This document shows positions 36,058 to 47,113 of a stretch of DNA of 64,000 nt, in pieces. The stretch's first letter is position 1. The number at the start of each line of letters is the position of its first letter. Source of the DNA: Sphagnum magellanicum (Eukaryota; Streptophyta; Sphagnopsida; Sphagnales; Sphagnaceae). The notes beneath the pieces were generated by a model. It had not been told where the DNA came from. It saw only the letters and a list, made by a program, of their open reading frames with translations, and made no database searches. The stretch spans positions 30,883,223 through 30,947,222 of the forward strand of contig CM038907.1 of the NCBI GenBank assembly GCA_021904315.1, in the 5' to 3' direction. Both the position numbers and the translations under genes were made by a program.

Positions 36058-37949
36058 GCGGACTACCACCATGTTTCAGCCTGTAAGTGGGGTTTGTGTG
36101 TCTCTGTTTCTCTTGCTTTTTGTGATGGGTCTCTGTGTCTTAAACTTTGGCTCTTTTTGATGGATCAATGGATGTTCTGCACTTGGTGATCGTATCTGCT
36201 TTGCTTTCTTTTGAATCGTGTAATGCTCTGTATGGTGTTTTATTTTTCCTAACATACAAAAGCCTTTTGAGGTAATTATGTTTGTTGCTACAATCTCCAG
36301 TCTGTTTGCCACACCTGGGGGCTGTGCAACGTAAATATGTTGTGGATATATGCAGGACACAGTTCACGAGATTTTCAAGCTTGTCTGGGGACAACTTGCT
36401 TCCAAAGGTCTGTACTTCTCTGATATCTTTTCTGATTTTTTTTCTTTCAATGGGAAGTCCCTTGGTTCACAGCTCTGCTCAAGTTTTTGAAAATAGCATG
36501 TTCTTCTTCTTTGTTTGTTTGGCACAATACCTTAAATCTGATTGTATCAAGAGCCAAATTTGATTGTATCAAATGTGGTTTATATTTTTTGCTTGTGGAA
36601 ACATTCATTCCAGGACATCTTTGGGGCTTCTATTTTGGGTCTTTTGCATTCGGTAAGTGGATTGCAAAGATTGAAAACACTCATGCTGTTGGGTTTCTGC
36701 AATTTGGTTCTCATAGTTTGATTCAATGTTTTATGCAGCAGAACGGGCAAAAGATGATCTAGATGACATCCCTGAAGGCGAGGTACAGAAACTTTAAAGC
36801 ATGTGTGGTGAATCAAGAAGTAGAAGTATGCTATTTTTTATCCATAAAGAAGACCTTGTGATTTCATCACTGTGAAGAAGAGTTGTGCTGCTGTAGGCAT
36901 TGGGTGATGGCATTCTTGTGGTATGCTTTTGGGTCCAACAAAAGCTTTAGAGCACAGGGTTGGTAAAATGGATAATTGATCACTTGTATCAATGCAGAAC
37001 AAAAGTGTTTACTTTTGGTTCCTAGTAGGAAACTTTTCAGAGTATACCCAACAACATTTTTAGTAACTCTGTCATCATGTTGTAGTTACTTCTTATATTT
37101 GTAGTATTTGTCTGTTGATTTGGATAAGCTTTTGAGACTGTTGATATGGGCCTAACTTGGATTCTGGGAACCAGGTGGTGGCTGCAGCTGGAACAACCAA
37201 GAAAATCCGCTCAACTAGTGGTAAGTTCCTTGTGGCATTCTTGGTCTGACCATTCTGGGAAGACTGGAGTAGTCTCATTTCTCCTTCCTGCAGATTTCTG
37301 TTTGGATCTCTTGTTGTTCAATTTCAAAATCCCATTAGCCTCAAGCATGAGGTCATCTCACTCTTTCTGTTTGCCCGGGCCTTTCAAATTCATAATTCAT
37401 CGTGCTGTTGTGAACTTCACACTCTGGTACACTACATGTGCTTCTGACAGACAGACAAATGAACAGCTAAGCTACAACCATATTCTTATTGTTGCTCAGT
37501 GAGGAATTTCTGATAATACTTTTGGAGCTGGTTTGGTGAAAGATAATTTGTTCCTGTCATTGAATTCATGTGTTCTCCTAAGAGATTTTCTATTTTTGCT
37601 GTAGCAAATGCGAATGCATTGAAGTTGAGCTGTGAACTTCTGCGCCTTTTTGTCTGTGGTATGTTCCTCGATTTCAACCCAGCTGTAGTGAAGATAATGC
37701 TGCACATGTATAATATCCAATACTAAATAGACTTTCAAAGACATTGATTGCTGCACTTAGAGTGCGTCACCTCACCCTTTTGTGTCTAGCAAAAAAACTA
37801 CTGGAAGGTAATCTATTTAGGCTGATGGGGCATGGTTGGTTTCAGAAGCAGTTCAGCGGATGGCAATCATTGCTGAAGGGGAAGGACTTTCCACAATTGA
37901 GGGTACCCACTTAGAACGAATTCTGCCACAGTTGCTCCTTGATTTTTGA
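36053..37949 (+). CDS. MHF2: MHF2 / CENP-X histone-fold protein
   Basis: MHF2 (CENP-X, FAAP10) pairs with MHF1 (CENP-S) in a histone-fold complex that binds DNA, supports FANCM in fork repair and crossover control, and sits at centromeres. Exons: 36053-36082, 36356-36407, 36614-36652, 36739-36782, 37175-37220, 37605-37658, 37846-37949; all GT-AG and phase-consistent, giving 122 aa. The histone fold starts near residue 71 (ANANALKLSCELLRLF) and ends with THLERILPQLLLDF at the C-terminus, the family's signature. Upstream TVHEIFKLVWGQL (residues 12-24) matches the N-terminal helix of plant homologues. Exon 3 (39 bases) starts and ends in phase 1 and could be skipped. A second Met at residue 7 could also be the start. 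Confidence 0.92.
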
Positions 37950-38736
37950 ACAGCAACTGCACAAGTGTTGGGTGTGTGGTTTGCCTGCAACAATATTTAT
38001 TGAGAAACTGGGAAGACCTGTTGGAAGTAAGATCTCCCCATGATCACTACTACTACGAACACTGTTGTGTCATATTTATTTCATAACTTGACTTTCATGC
38101 TCCTCCTATGTGTATGCCATCTCAAGAGAATGCCAAAATCTCTAGGTTGTTTCAGACCTTGCCAAATTTGGATGTGTTCTAAAACTCTTGCCAAAGCCTT
38201 GTCTAGTCTATTCTGGCACTGCTCTTCATTGTCATTGCCAGCATCCGCACTTCACACCCTTTTCAACTTGTACCCTCTCCACAAGTTGCTGGCTTTGTAA
38301 TTCAGAATTGAGCATTTTTGCTAGTATTGTCCTCTCAGCTTGCATTGACCATATGCCCTGCAACTCCAAAGTGCAGATGCTCTTCCTGACCCTCCCCTAT
38401 ATTTTTTGGGTGCTCTATTAATTTTCCTTGCACAAGAATTGAACCACCTGTTCTGAATTGTTCATTGCCACACCTGTTTCAACTTCTGGCTTAATCAACT
38501 TCACAATTTGCACTATTGCAAGTCCTTGGTAGCCTTTTCCTCTCATCAGAATTTTGTTACGCACAAAATGTGCTTTGCAAAATGCAAAGCTCCCCACATT
38601 GTAAGATTAAGGAACTACAAAACAATTTTTGCATTCATGATCAGAAGACTTAAAAAAGACAAGATGTCAACATGATGATCAAATCTGAAACCACAATATA
38701 TACATGTATGTTATTAGCAAAAACAGAAAATGGACA
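37950..38736. other. MHF2 3' flank, no gene seen
   Basis: About 0.8 kb between two convergent genes. Frames such as 38040-38300 have no recognised domain. Composition is mixed rather than strongly AT-rich, so part may be untranslated region of MHF2. Confidence 0.45.
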
Positions 38737-38890
38737 GTATTTGAACAAACTGAGATCAGAACATACAAACTTGATGTGCACCTCAAAAAGAAAATGAATT
38801 TGAATCCCACAAGGTATTTGAACAAACTGAGATCAGAACATATAAACTTGATGTGCACCTCAAAAAGAAAATGAATTTGAATTCCACAAA
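38737..38890. repeat. 77-base direct tandem duplication
   Basis: The segment starting gtatttgaacaaactgagat at 38737 is repeated from 38814 with only a few changes (acatac/acatat, atccc/attcc). Near identity means a recent event. It lies downstream of the START-domain gene, about 180 bases past its stop codon. Confidence 0.95.
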
Positions 38891-39072
38891 GTGAAGATGC
38901 AGCCGATTATCTGAGAAACATACAAAAACACTTTCCAAAGTGAGCTTAGTGAAAAATGTTCTGATTAGGGCCCAAATTAAAGCTTGCACCCAAAGCACAC
39001 TAGTCAAAGTGTTAGAATTGTCTAGTGGACTTGTTCAGAGGAGCTGCTTGAGAGGCAGCTGATGGTCAGCTG

Positions 39073-40122
39073 CTAGTTGTCAAGATGCCAATATGGATGC
39101 ACACTGGGAGCGCCACCATTAGCATTTGTGCCTGGTGTAAAAGTTGTGCCACCATTAGCTGCAGTTGTGTGTACTGCCACACGGTTTGCTGCAAGGTCCA
39201 GCAATGTGGGAACAGCTACACGAAGCTGCTGAGGAGGAGGAGGAGGTGATGACTCTAGCATGGGTAAGTTTGGGGACTCGTGCTGGAGGGTGGTAAGCCA
39301 TCGCTGCGCTGATCCGAAAGCCAACTCGCTGCTGCTCACCGGAGTTCTCATTACCGGCTGTAGTTCAAACGCGGGGTCTGCGATGTAATACTCCAGGTGC
39401 TCCACTGCAGTGACTTGACAACAAGGTTCTCGGCCACCTCGGCCTTGATCATGCGATCGGATCAGTACTCCCGAAGGTCGCCGACGAAGGCGGATCGAAG
39501 ACGGAGGTGCAGTTGGGTTGATGCTGCCCAAGTTGTCCACGGATACGTCTACAATTGCCCAGAAACCAGGCTGCTGCTGCTTGCAGTAGCGGAGGAAGTG
39601 AAGCCGGCGAGCCGCCGTGGGTACATTATGAGCTGATGGGGAAACCGCTTCTGGAATCATCTCTGCCATCATGATCAGCAAGGCACCATGACGGTTTCCA
39701 GGAACACCAGCCTCCAGAATAGCAAGAACTTCAGCTCGTGAAACCATGCAAGCAAAAGTGTCCATCCACGTACATGGGTTCATGAAGCTCTCGACTATAC
39801 GAGGGCCATCCGCCTCCACCAGAATTCTGTCTCGTGTAGCCTCGGTCTTCATACCCCGGCGAGTTCGTCGAATACCAGCCAATGTGCCTTCTGCAAACTG
39901 ACGCAGGTACTGAGCCAGGTTGAGCTGTTCCATCCGTTGTTGCGGGACGTCCTGGTTGTCTTCTCCTGCATGATCATCATCAGGAGGAGCAGGTAGGAAC
40001 CAGAGAGGACTCTGGGCTTGAGATACATGCATGAACTCTGCCATGGCTCTTTCAGCCAGCTCCACCACCTGTTCTTCGTAGGCTGCAGTGATCCGAGCAG
40101 GGCGAATAGAAACTGAAGGCAT
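39073..40122 (-). CDS. START-domain protein related to HD-ZIP IV factors, no homeodomain
   Basis: One coding exon of 349 aa. Residues 21-285 match the START (lipid-binding-like) domain of plant HD-ZIP IV transcription factors: ELAERAMAEF (21), SPLWF (38), LVEADGPRIVESFMNPCTWM (101-120), FLRYCKQQQPGFWAIVDVS (176-194), RPSGVLI, VEHLEY and AFGSAQRWLTTLQ (268-280). Residues 303-324 recall the conserved segment just after START. HD-ZIP IV proteins are usually about 700-800 aa, with an N-terminal homeodomain and leucine zipper and a C-terminal HD-SAD half; both are missing. No homeodomain frame is present upstream to 41300. Upstream of the ATG is a good acceptor (TTGTAG, AG at 40129-40128), so the frame begins within exon 2 or later. 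It may act as a lipid- or protein-binding regulator, but this is inference. Confidence 0.85.
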   Translation of the reverse strand: MPSVSIRPARITAAYEEQVVELAERAMAEFMHVSQAQSPLWFLPAPPDDDHAGEDNQDVPQQRMEQLNLAQYLRQFAEGTLAGIRRTRRGMKTEATRDRILVEADGPRIVESFMNPCTWMDTFACMVSRAEVLAILEAGVPGNRHGALLIMMAEMIPEAVSPSAHNVPTAARRLHFLRYCKQQQPGFWAIVDVSVDNLGSINPTAPPSSIRLRRRPSGVLIRSHDQGRGGREPCCQVTAVEHLEYYIADPAFELQPVMRTPVSSSELAFGSAQRWLTTLQHESPNLPMLESSPPPPPQQLRVAVPTLLDLAANRVAVHTTAANGGTTFTPGTNANGGAPSVHPYWHLDN

Positions 40123-41215
40123 ATTTGCTACAACAATGTAACGACAACACAATGACCACTTCAACACCACAATGTTAGAACTTAGAAGCCCACCCAATTG
40201 CAGCAGCTGATGAAAGAACTTGCACAAGAAAGACCTGTTTCTTGAACCATCTTGTGAGCATCAAACAGGAGACTCATTAGCAACAAAGCCTAATATGAAG
40301 GAAAGCTTTAAACTCTGAACATACATGCATGATCTATAACCACACTGATCAGTACACGGCATGCATATAGATGTAGCTAGCTAGCTGTGACACGACATTA
40401 AGAATATAGCAAACGTGACATGCAGTGCACACACGAAAGTAAACTACAATCTACAACAGTACTAATACTATGACCTGCTAGAAGGCATCTACTAACAAAG
40501 AGTAGTACTCTGATGATTATAAGGAAAACTAGAATATGACTGTAAGGATTCGGATTATAAGCAAAAGGATGATCGATACATCAGTCATTTGACTAGATTT
40601 CGCGATTTGATCAAAGTCGTGAGGTTTAATGATCTTGGCAGCACTAGAATGCATGTGGGTAGCAGAAGAAGTTGAAGAGAACTTACTTCAGCAGCAAGTT
40701 AAAGAACCAAAGATCAGAATCGCGCGAAGAAGAAAGCGAGTATCTTAGTCGACCAAGTTAAAGAAGCAAGAGAATGAAGGTATTGTGCGACTTACCTAGA
40801 AAGTTTGAAGAACTGAGAGAATGGCGCTGAATATTCGCTTGCTGTTGCAAGCGCTGCTGCAATGAAGAGCTTCCGGACTAAAATGGAAGGTGAGAAGCTA
40901 GGCGCAATTAATGTTATTGCAGCTAGCTTCCTGTTGAGGTCGCCGGAGATGCAGGAAGAATTAGGTATAGAGAGAGATGCGAAGAAGTAGAGACGAGGAA
41001 GGAGATGGGGGAAATCGTCAAAGCAAGCGAGCGCGGCAGCTTGCTACGCCATGGCAGCTTCTGGTGGTGAGAGAGAGAGAGTCCCCTGAGACAAGGCGCC
41101 GTGCGTACGCACCAAGTGGGACTGATCGCGACTGGTCCTACGCGCGGCGACGCTTGGGCGGCAAGTGCTTGGGCGGGTGTCGATGGATGGATGGATGAAT
41201 GGATGGATGGGGACG
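40123..41215 (-). promoter_or_regulatory. Leader exons, leader intron and promoter of the START-domain gene
   Basis: On the minus strand a strong donor (CTAG|GTAAGT) lies at 40796/40795 and another (GTAAGT) at about 40684. The acceptor before the coding exon is at 40129-40128. This fits a leader with one or two introns. The region 40840-41200 is GC-rich with GA and GGAT runs, as expected near a transcription start. No coding exon with a homeodomain was found. Confidence 0.6.
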
Positions 41216-41660
41216 GGGGAAGAGGAGAGAATAGTGGGTCCCGTTCAATTTTGTGATGTTGTCACACTGGCGATCATCCACAAGGAGAATCAGCCACACC
41301 TGGCTATAGTCCAGCTATGAAAATAAAAGTTTATTAAAAAAATCCTTTTATATTCTGGCTACTTACTTTTGAACTATGTGTAGATTCATAGCGATTTTTG
41401 GAGATTTTTAAAAGGGAACATTTGGTGATTTTTAATTTTTTTATATTAAAGGGAATATTTGACAGAATTTTTTTTAAATAAGATTTTTTTTTTGCCAAAT
41501 GGTGAAAATTTGCCAAAAAAAAACAGCTGGGTGGGTTTGGGTGGATGGATGGGGACAGAGGGGAGAGAAGAGACTAGTGGTTCCAGGCCTAGGGTTTAGG
41601 CCCAGAGAATCAGGGTTTTGAATACCTAAGGGGTTTTCATTTTTCCCATCACCGGATCAA
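41216..41660. other. AT-rich spacer with repeat-like words
   Basis: No gene. Sequence around 41390-41520 (gatttttggagatttttaaa, then gccaaatggtgaaaatttgcc) resembles other intergenic DNA of this window, probably old dispersed repeats. A telobox-like word (agggtttagg) lies near 41591. Confidence 0.5.
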
Positions 41661-41862
41661 ATCACATGACTGGATGGATACCTCTTCCTTCCATTTGTGA
41701 CTGGATGAAACCCCATAACCTGACACCTCTTCCTTCCATGAGGGGGACCTATTTCCATAGCCGAACACCTCTTTCTTCCATATGTGAGCAGATAGAATCC
41801 TATAACCAGATGTTGCTTCCTTCCATGTGAGACCAGATTGGATCCCAATAACCGGACACCAG
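41660..41862. repeat. Tandem repeat, about 44-base period, four to five units
   Basis: The marker cacctcttccttccat or a close variant recurs at about 41681, 41726, 41768 and 41811. Spacings are 42-45 bases. Units also share ggat and cataaccgga-like words. An open frame on the minus strand repeats GRKR but is a by-product. Confidence 0.8.
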
Positions 41863-41870
41863 TTGAGGGC

Positions 41871-42015
41871 ATCTATCTATGAAGGAAGGTTGTTTGTTTG
41901 TTCTGTTTGTCATGTTCACACCTTCAAAACCAAGGCACCTTAATGAGTCACATTGCACTCAGTTGGTTTTATAATGGTGGAGAAGTTATTGAATGTTGAA
42001 CAATTTTTTCACTGA
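41871..42015 (+). repeat. Dispersed repeat, copy 1 (plus)
   Basis: Contains atctatctatgaaggaagg, then ttgtttgtttgt, tttgtcatgtt, gttggttttataatg and ttattgaatgttgaacaatt. The order is shared with copies 2 and 3. Internal parts present in the other copies are shortened here. Confidence 0.8.
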
Positions 42016-42384
42016 AAGTTCTTTTAGATCAAGACTTTAAAATTATAAGGCAATTTGGGCATGCTCTTTCTATCGTTGAAAAGCCCTCAATGAGTAAAGA
42101 TTTAATGAAAGTGATTTGAAATTTTTAGACCTAAGGTGCAAGAGATATTGAATTTTTGAAATAAAAATAAAAATGTCATTGAAACTTCAATTAAATCACA
42201 AAAAAATTGTTTTGGATAGAAAAATTTCTTAGGTAACCAGTTCCACTTGGGCCAATGGCACAGGCATTACACTAATGCATGTAATGAATGCTTGCTTGGC
42301 TCGGAAAGCACCAGCAGAGATTTGACCAACAATACCAAGAGTGTGCTCAAATTCATTTTTAGTTTTAATTTAAATGAATTTTCA

Positions 42385-42595
42385 GTGAATTTAATTATTC
42401 AATATTTAATAACTTCTCCACTGTAGGTCAAAACATTATAAAACCAACTCAGTGCACCCCAACTCATCAAAGGGCTTTCCAACAGTACAAAGAGCATGGC
42501 ACGATGCTGCAGAGGTTTGGGAGATCTCAACAACATGACAAACAAAACAAACAAACAACCTTCCTTCATGGATAGAGATGACCACTGTTCCATTT
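42385..42595 (-). repeat. Dispersed repeat, copy 2 (minus)
   Basis: The reverse complement reads ccatgaaggaaggttgtttg, then tttgtcatgttg, gagatctcccaaa, actgttgg, ggttttataatg and gaagttattaaatattgaa. It is inverted relative to copies 1 and 3. A translated frame on this strand resembles one in copy 3, which reflects shared sequence rather than a gene. Confidence 0.8.
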
Positions 42596-43187
42596 CCTCA
42601 ACATTCATTCACAGTAAGCAATACACAACAAACAGCAGCGGCATCCATGGGAGATGGAGGAGCAGTGCTCACAGATGAAAAGACTTCCTATTTCCTTGTT
42701 GCAAGAGCAGCAGAAGTAGCAACTCTGGCAGCTGTCAGTTGTGAGATTTCATTTTAATGATCATCTTCAAAGTCTTTGTATGGATACAATTGAAGCAGCA
42801 GGTTGTAGCAAACCTTTGGCCAAAAACTCTTCATCCCAAAAAACTAAAAGGTTTGTGCAAAATTCAATCTTGATGTCTAGCAACAAATGTGCATCACTTC
42901 TTGCATCATCAAACTTGGTCTCAAAAAGCAAAAAATGCACATCATTAATCAGTCTGCATTCATCAAAAATAAAATGTGCACAACTTGCATCAATCAAGCT
43001 TGGTCTCAGAAACAAGAAGATGTGTACCAGTGTTGGCCAGGTACCCACTTTGGTGGGTAAGACCGCTGGTTCTGGTTAGTAAGATCCAAACTAGAACCAA
43101 GTCTGATTTTCAGTACCAGAACCAAAATCGGAATCAGCTACCTAGAACTGGGTTTCTGGTTCTATTTCCATATGGAACTGGGATTGA
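42596..43187. other. Spacer between inverted repeats, no gene seen
   Basis: Between the inverted arms lies about 590 bases of mixed composition. Frames on either strand (for example 42741-43079 and 42767-43048) have no domain motif. The segment 42835-43020 holds three degenerate copies of a tcaaacttggtctcaaaa / aagcttggtctcagaaac-like word with agaaaatgtgcac-like flanks, suggesting an old internal tandem repeat. Confidence 0.5.
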
Positions 43188-43385
43188 GAGACATCTATCT
43201 ATCCAGAAAGGTAGTTTGTTTGTTTTGTTTGTCATGTTGAGATCTCCCAAATCACACCGCCCCGCCCACTATGCATTTGATACTGTTGGGAAGCTCTCAA
43301 CAAGTAGGGGTGCATGGAGGTGGTTTCATAATGTTTAGACATACAGTGCAAGAGTAATTGAATATTGAACAATTTTGTCGTTCAA
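43188..43385 (+). repeat. Dispersed repeat, copy 3 (plus)
   Basis: Same order of words as copy 2: gtagtttgtttgttttgttt, gtcatgttgagatctcccaa, actgttggga, tttcataatg, ttgaatattgaacaattt. Together copies 2 and 3 make an inverted pair about 1.0 kb across, with 0.6 kb between the arms. Confidence 0.8.
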
Positions 43386-43635
43386 TACAAATTGAGGTCT
43401 GTGACAACCAACATAAAAAGCAGTACAAGTAGCCTTGGCTCACTTTACTGATACCAAACTTTGTCGCTTCCACAAATCAGAATGATTAAAGAGACTCAGC
43501 CATGAAATCTCACTGCAAAACAGGAACTACATTACGAGGATTCTACAAAATGGTTGCCCTTCTGCAACCTTGGGGGGAGTGATTTATATATCTATATAAC
43601 ACACAAGGTTACTACCAGGGAGGAAGGGCAATGCC

Positions 43636-46600
43636 TTAGTGTTTACCTGTACTTCTATCATACACTTCAATAATATCATCATCCTCCATGCCCAGTTCCT
43701 TGGGTGTGCTATTTGGAGGAAGTTGGTCTCCATCAAACTGGAACATGAACTGATCAGATGATGAGGCTCCCACGTGTTTTGCATATGCTGTAAAAAGCCT
43801 CTCAAACTTGTCACCCTGTTCCATGCACCCCCTCCCCAAAAAAACCACATTGCACAGATGTTATTAGAGGAACTTTACCAAAAGCAAGAAACAAATTACT
43901 AACAATCCAGCTAACTCTGAACTCCTCTCACTAGCCCACTGGTGCTTATCAAGTCAAACACCTCAAGAGTTGCACATGCATTGAGAGATACAGCTGTAGT
44001 CATAAAAGAAGAAATTGTTAGGCATCAAGGAGATGACTAAATTTCCCCTGCCGAAAGAAACCCTAGTCTTGCTGCAAATTGAATTTCAACTATGGAAAAA
44101 GGGAGGAGACACATATTCGTGCAATATGTATCACTGAGTGGGTCATCTTTCATCAACCTAAAGGACTACTGCCTCATTCAAAATGTATCAAAATTTCAGA
44201 ATTGCCATAATGGGGGTCCAATGCAGTTGCACAATCCTCCCCAAGGTTTAACCCCTAGGTACACACATGGCTTTCAGTGACCATTTGAACCAGTGACCTC
44301 TATTATAGCTAGGTTGGCTATAGTATCATCTAGCATGGCCTAATGCTGCTTGAACTCAGAACTTGCAGGACAGCCATGAGTCCCAACCACTCGGGCTATC
44401 AGCTTGATGCTATATCATTCACACACATACTTGCATCATGAAAACTTCATTCACTTTGCTATAGATAAAAAAGTGGTGCTCAACAGATTACCAACCAGAT
44501 ATATTCGAAGAGGGAAAATGGATCCACTCTTATTCTGTACCCTCAGCACGATTTTCTCCTTCCCTACAGCTACATGCGGATCAGCAACCTTCTCCACATG
44601 GTTTAGACTTTCTGTTTTCTTCACAGCAGTGGGTGCTTGCTGATGTCTGATCTGTGCTTCCAACCTTCCAGACTCCTCCACACACCTCACTGCTCCTGAT
44701 GCTTCAGTCTCCAACAAAATTAACTCAGCCCTTTTTTGCCTGTTCAAAGACACACAACACCATGAAATTTGTGTCAGATGAAACCTGGAGCAATATCCCA
44801 GCTCTGGGCCATTCTGCTGGGTACATTATTCTCCTTTGAGTTGAAATATATCTTGGAACACTAACTTGGAATGGAGATTTCAAGCCCACTTGTAATTCAA
44901 GATGGGAGCCATGATCGTTGCTTAACCCCACCTATTTCTTACTTCTAACTAATCACAGTATCCCAAAAAAGGAGACTCGTCTGTCTTGTAAATCTCACCC
45001 CTAGGCATCCACTTTCTGCCCATGGTTAAGCATATGCCACGCTATGAGAAAATTGTGCAAAATAGAAGACAAATGGCAATCAAATGTGACCATCCTATTG
45101 GCAAACAGTAGATGGCTCAAGAGAAGGAATTGTAATGGGAAGTAAAACACTTTAAAACAAAAGTTGAGAGGATATGAGAATCTTCAACAAAAATCTCACC
45201 TCAACTGCTGTAATGTGGAGTCTCCAGAAAACAATCCTACCACCTTTGCCAGCTTGGGGGGTGAGGGAAGCCAGTCATCATCATTGCTGTCCTCACTCTT
45301 TGGCACTTCTTTCACCACTGGTTTTTCTATCCTTGTTACCTGTACAATCTTCATTGGAAGTGCAACAAGTCAACAGCACTGAATGAACCCAACATCTCCA
45401 ACTGCATGAAAATGGGATGATGTTGAGTCCCTGAGAAAGTCTCACAGAGACTTCAACAGGAAAATGAGAAAGTAAAGTGCCACAGATTTCATGTACAGCA
45501 GCACAATTCACATTACATGTTTGTCGGCAAGAGGTGTTGGAATCCACCTTAGTGAGCATGTTACCAGCACAGCGTTTGGTTGCACCATATCTTTGTTGTG
45601 TTGTGACAATAACCTCTTCTTCATCACTGTCATCTGCTCCATTATGCACAGGGGAAAAAGAAATTGAGGAGAATTAACAGAACAAACTCCCAGTCAAAGT
45701 GCAAGTCTGAAAATTGAACAGCCACATCTAGCATGAGAGTTCCAACCAAAAACATACAACTTCTCATCTGTCATGGACAAAGACATGACAGGCAATTGCA
45801 GGGCATGATACTTACCTTCCTGAAATTTTGGTGGAGAATCATACACCTTGCTGTAATCAAAGAGAGGCTGAAATCCATCATCTTCCTCCATCTGCTAGTT
45901 CATTTCCAACACAAGATTTTGCTCCACATGATCATTTTCTTCAAAAGCAGGGCTCTGAGAAATTTGCACATTTGCATATGACCAGACATGGTGCAAGATG
46001 CACCTACCTTCTGACTTGATAGAAAGTACACCACTGTGAGCAACAAGGGGAGGAAAAGTCTCAAGTCTCAAGGTCAGAAACTTCTAGAGGTATACAACAT
46101 CTATATGTGACAACAGGATGTGAATTGATGAATTTCAAGACAATCCACGATATGGAGTTTCAATCATATACAGAGAAGCATGCAGCCACATCAGAAATGA
46201 ACTGTCACAAAGATGTTTTTTTTCTGAAGACCAAAGACTTATGGACTTTCTGCTGCTCGTTGTCTCTTCAGAACCGGACGACATAAAACTCAAAAGTACG
46301 CTTGAAGGTAGCCCTGCAGCACTGAGGCTGAACATCTGGTTCAAATGCCGTTCCATCACCCTTTGCCACAGGATGAAACAGACAAAACACAAAGTTTTGG
46401 GGGCCTACAAGACCAGGAGACATGCAGCCATGACTCCTCCTTAACAGTAACCCTCACTTGCAAGAGGCAACCACAGATCAACGTCAATTCCATACTAGTT
46501 CCAAAAAAGCAGGTTCTTGTTAAAAAGTGCAAAAGAGTACCTCAACCTTCTCAATAATAGTAGCTCCATGAAAGAGATCACGAAGTGCAACTTCCGACAG

Positions 46601-46988
46601 ATTCATGATCCAGCAACACTTCAAGAAAAGGCATTCAAGCCACGGAATGTAGCAAATGATACAGCGATTGCAGGGGGCAAGGCAAATATTTGAAAATTTG
46701 CAATCTTTAAAAGGAAGGGGCCAAAAAAAGAGAGCCCTTGTCACTAAAAGGCTGTCATTTCTTCTTCCTCTTCACAGCAGCGAAATCCTGTCTACTCAAG
46801 CAAACGAAAACCTGTGCTAATAACATACACTGACTACTCCGAAAAGCAGAACAAAAGGCATGATTCCACAGTCCGAGAATGTTATAATTTCTTCCGAAAT
46901 GTTGTAAAGAAGATACTGAATTCACAGAGACCAGCAGCAACAGAGAATGTTATCATACCTTATCAGCAGTCGAAGCATCCAAATTCAT
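43636..46988 (-). CDS. SUMO-like-domain protein (Rad60-SLD / NFATC2IP-like)
   Basis: Proteins of this type carry a C-terminal SUMO-like domain and are linked to SUMO pathway and genome-stability functions. Exons: 46988-46959 (optional), 45891-45816, 45633-45548, 45339-45200, 44739-44496, 43815-43636; phases agree throughout. Starting at 45891 gives 241 aa, opening MEEDDGFQPLFDYSKVYDSP, very like the plant homologue family. Exon 46988-46959 encodes MNLDASTADK, ends in phase 0 at a GTATGA donor and joins directly to the ATG at 45891 (acceptor CTAGCAG), giving 251 aa. The middle has an acidic stretch (DDSDEEEV) and DDDWLPSPPKL. The C-terminal domain includes KIVLRVQNKSG, FMFQFDGDQLPP and TPKELGMEDDDIIEVY. 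The donor at 45547 (GTGGAT) is weak. Confidence 0.9.
45892..46958 (-). other. Intron 1 of the SUMO-like-domain gene, with unplaced exon-like pieces
   Basis: The 1,067-base interval contains minus-strand pieces that look coding-like, such as LSEVALRDLFHGATIIEK (about 46545-46600, donor after GAG) and RVMERHLNQMFSLSAAGLPS (about 46295-46355). They do not join in frame to the flanking exons in a way I can support. They may be alternative leader exons or chance. Confidence 0.35.
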
Positions 46989-47113
46989 AGCGATTGCTTG
47001 CATTCGAAATCCGCAACGTCTGCACCGATTTTGCCGCCACCGCGCGCACACACACTCTCTCTCTCTTCTCTCTCCCTCCTTCCCTGCAAACCCTTACTCT
47101 TGCTCGCAGTTTC

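Noticed and set aside
41657-41872. 71-codon minus-strand frame with GRKR repeats
   Set aside because: Produced by the 44-base tandem repeat; no start context or homology supports a protein.
42399-43338. Related peptide frames on opposite strands (both with CLFVLFVML-like or SLFVLFVML text)
   Set aside because: The similarity comes from DNA copies 2 and 3 of an inverted repeat, not from paralogous genes.
46520-46744. Minus-strand exon-like piece with LSEVALRDLFHGATIIEK
   Set aside because: It looks coding but cannot be joined in frame to neighbouring exons and matches no family I recognise, so it is mentioned only within intron 1.
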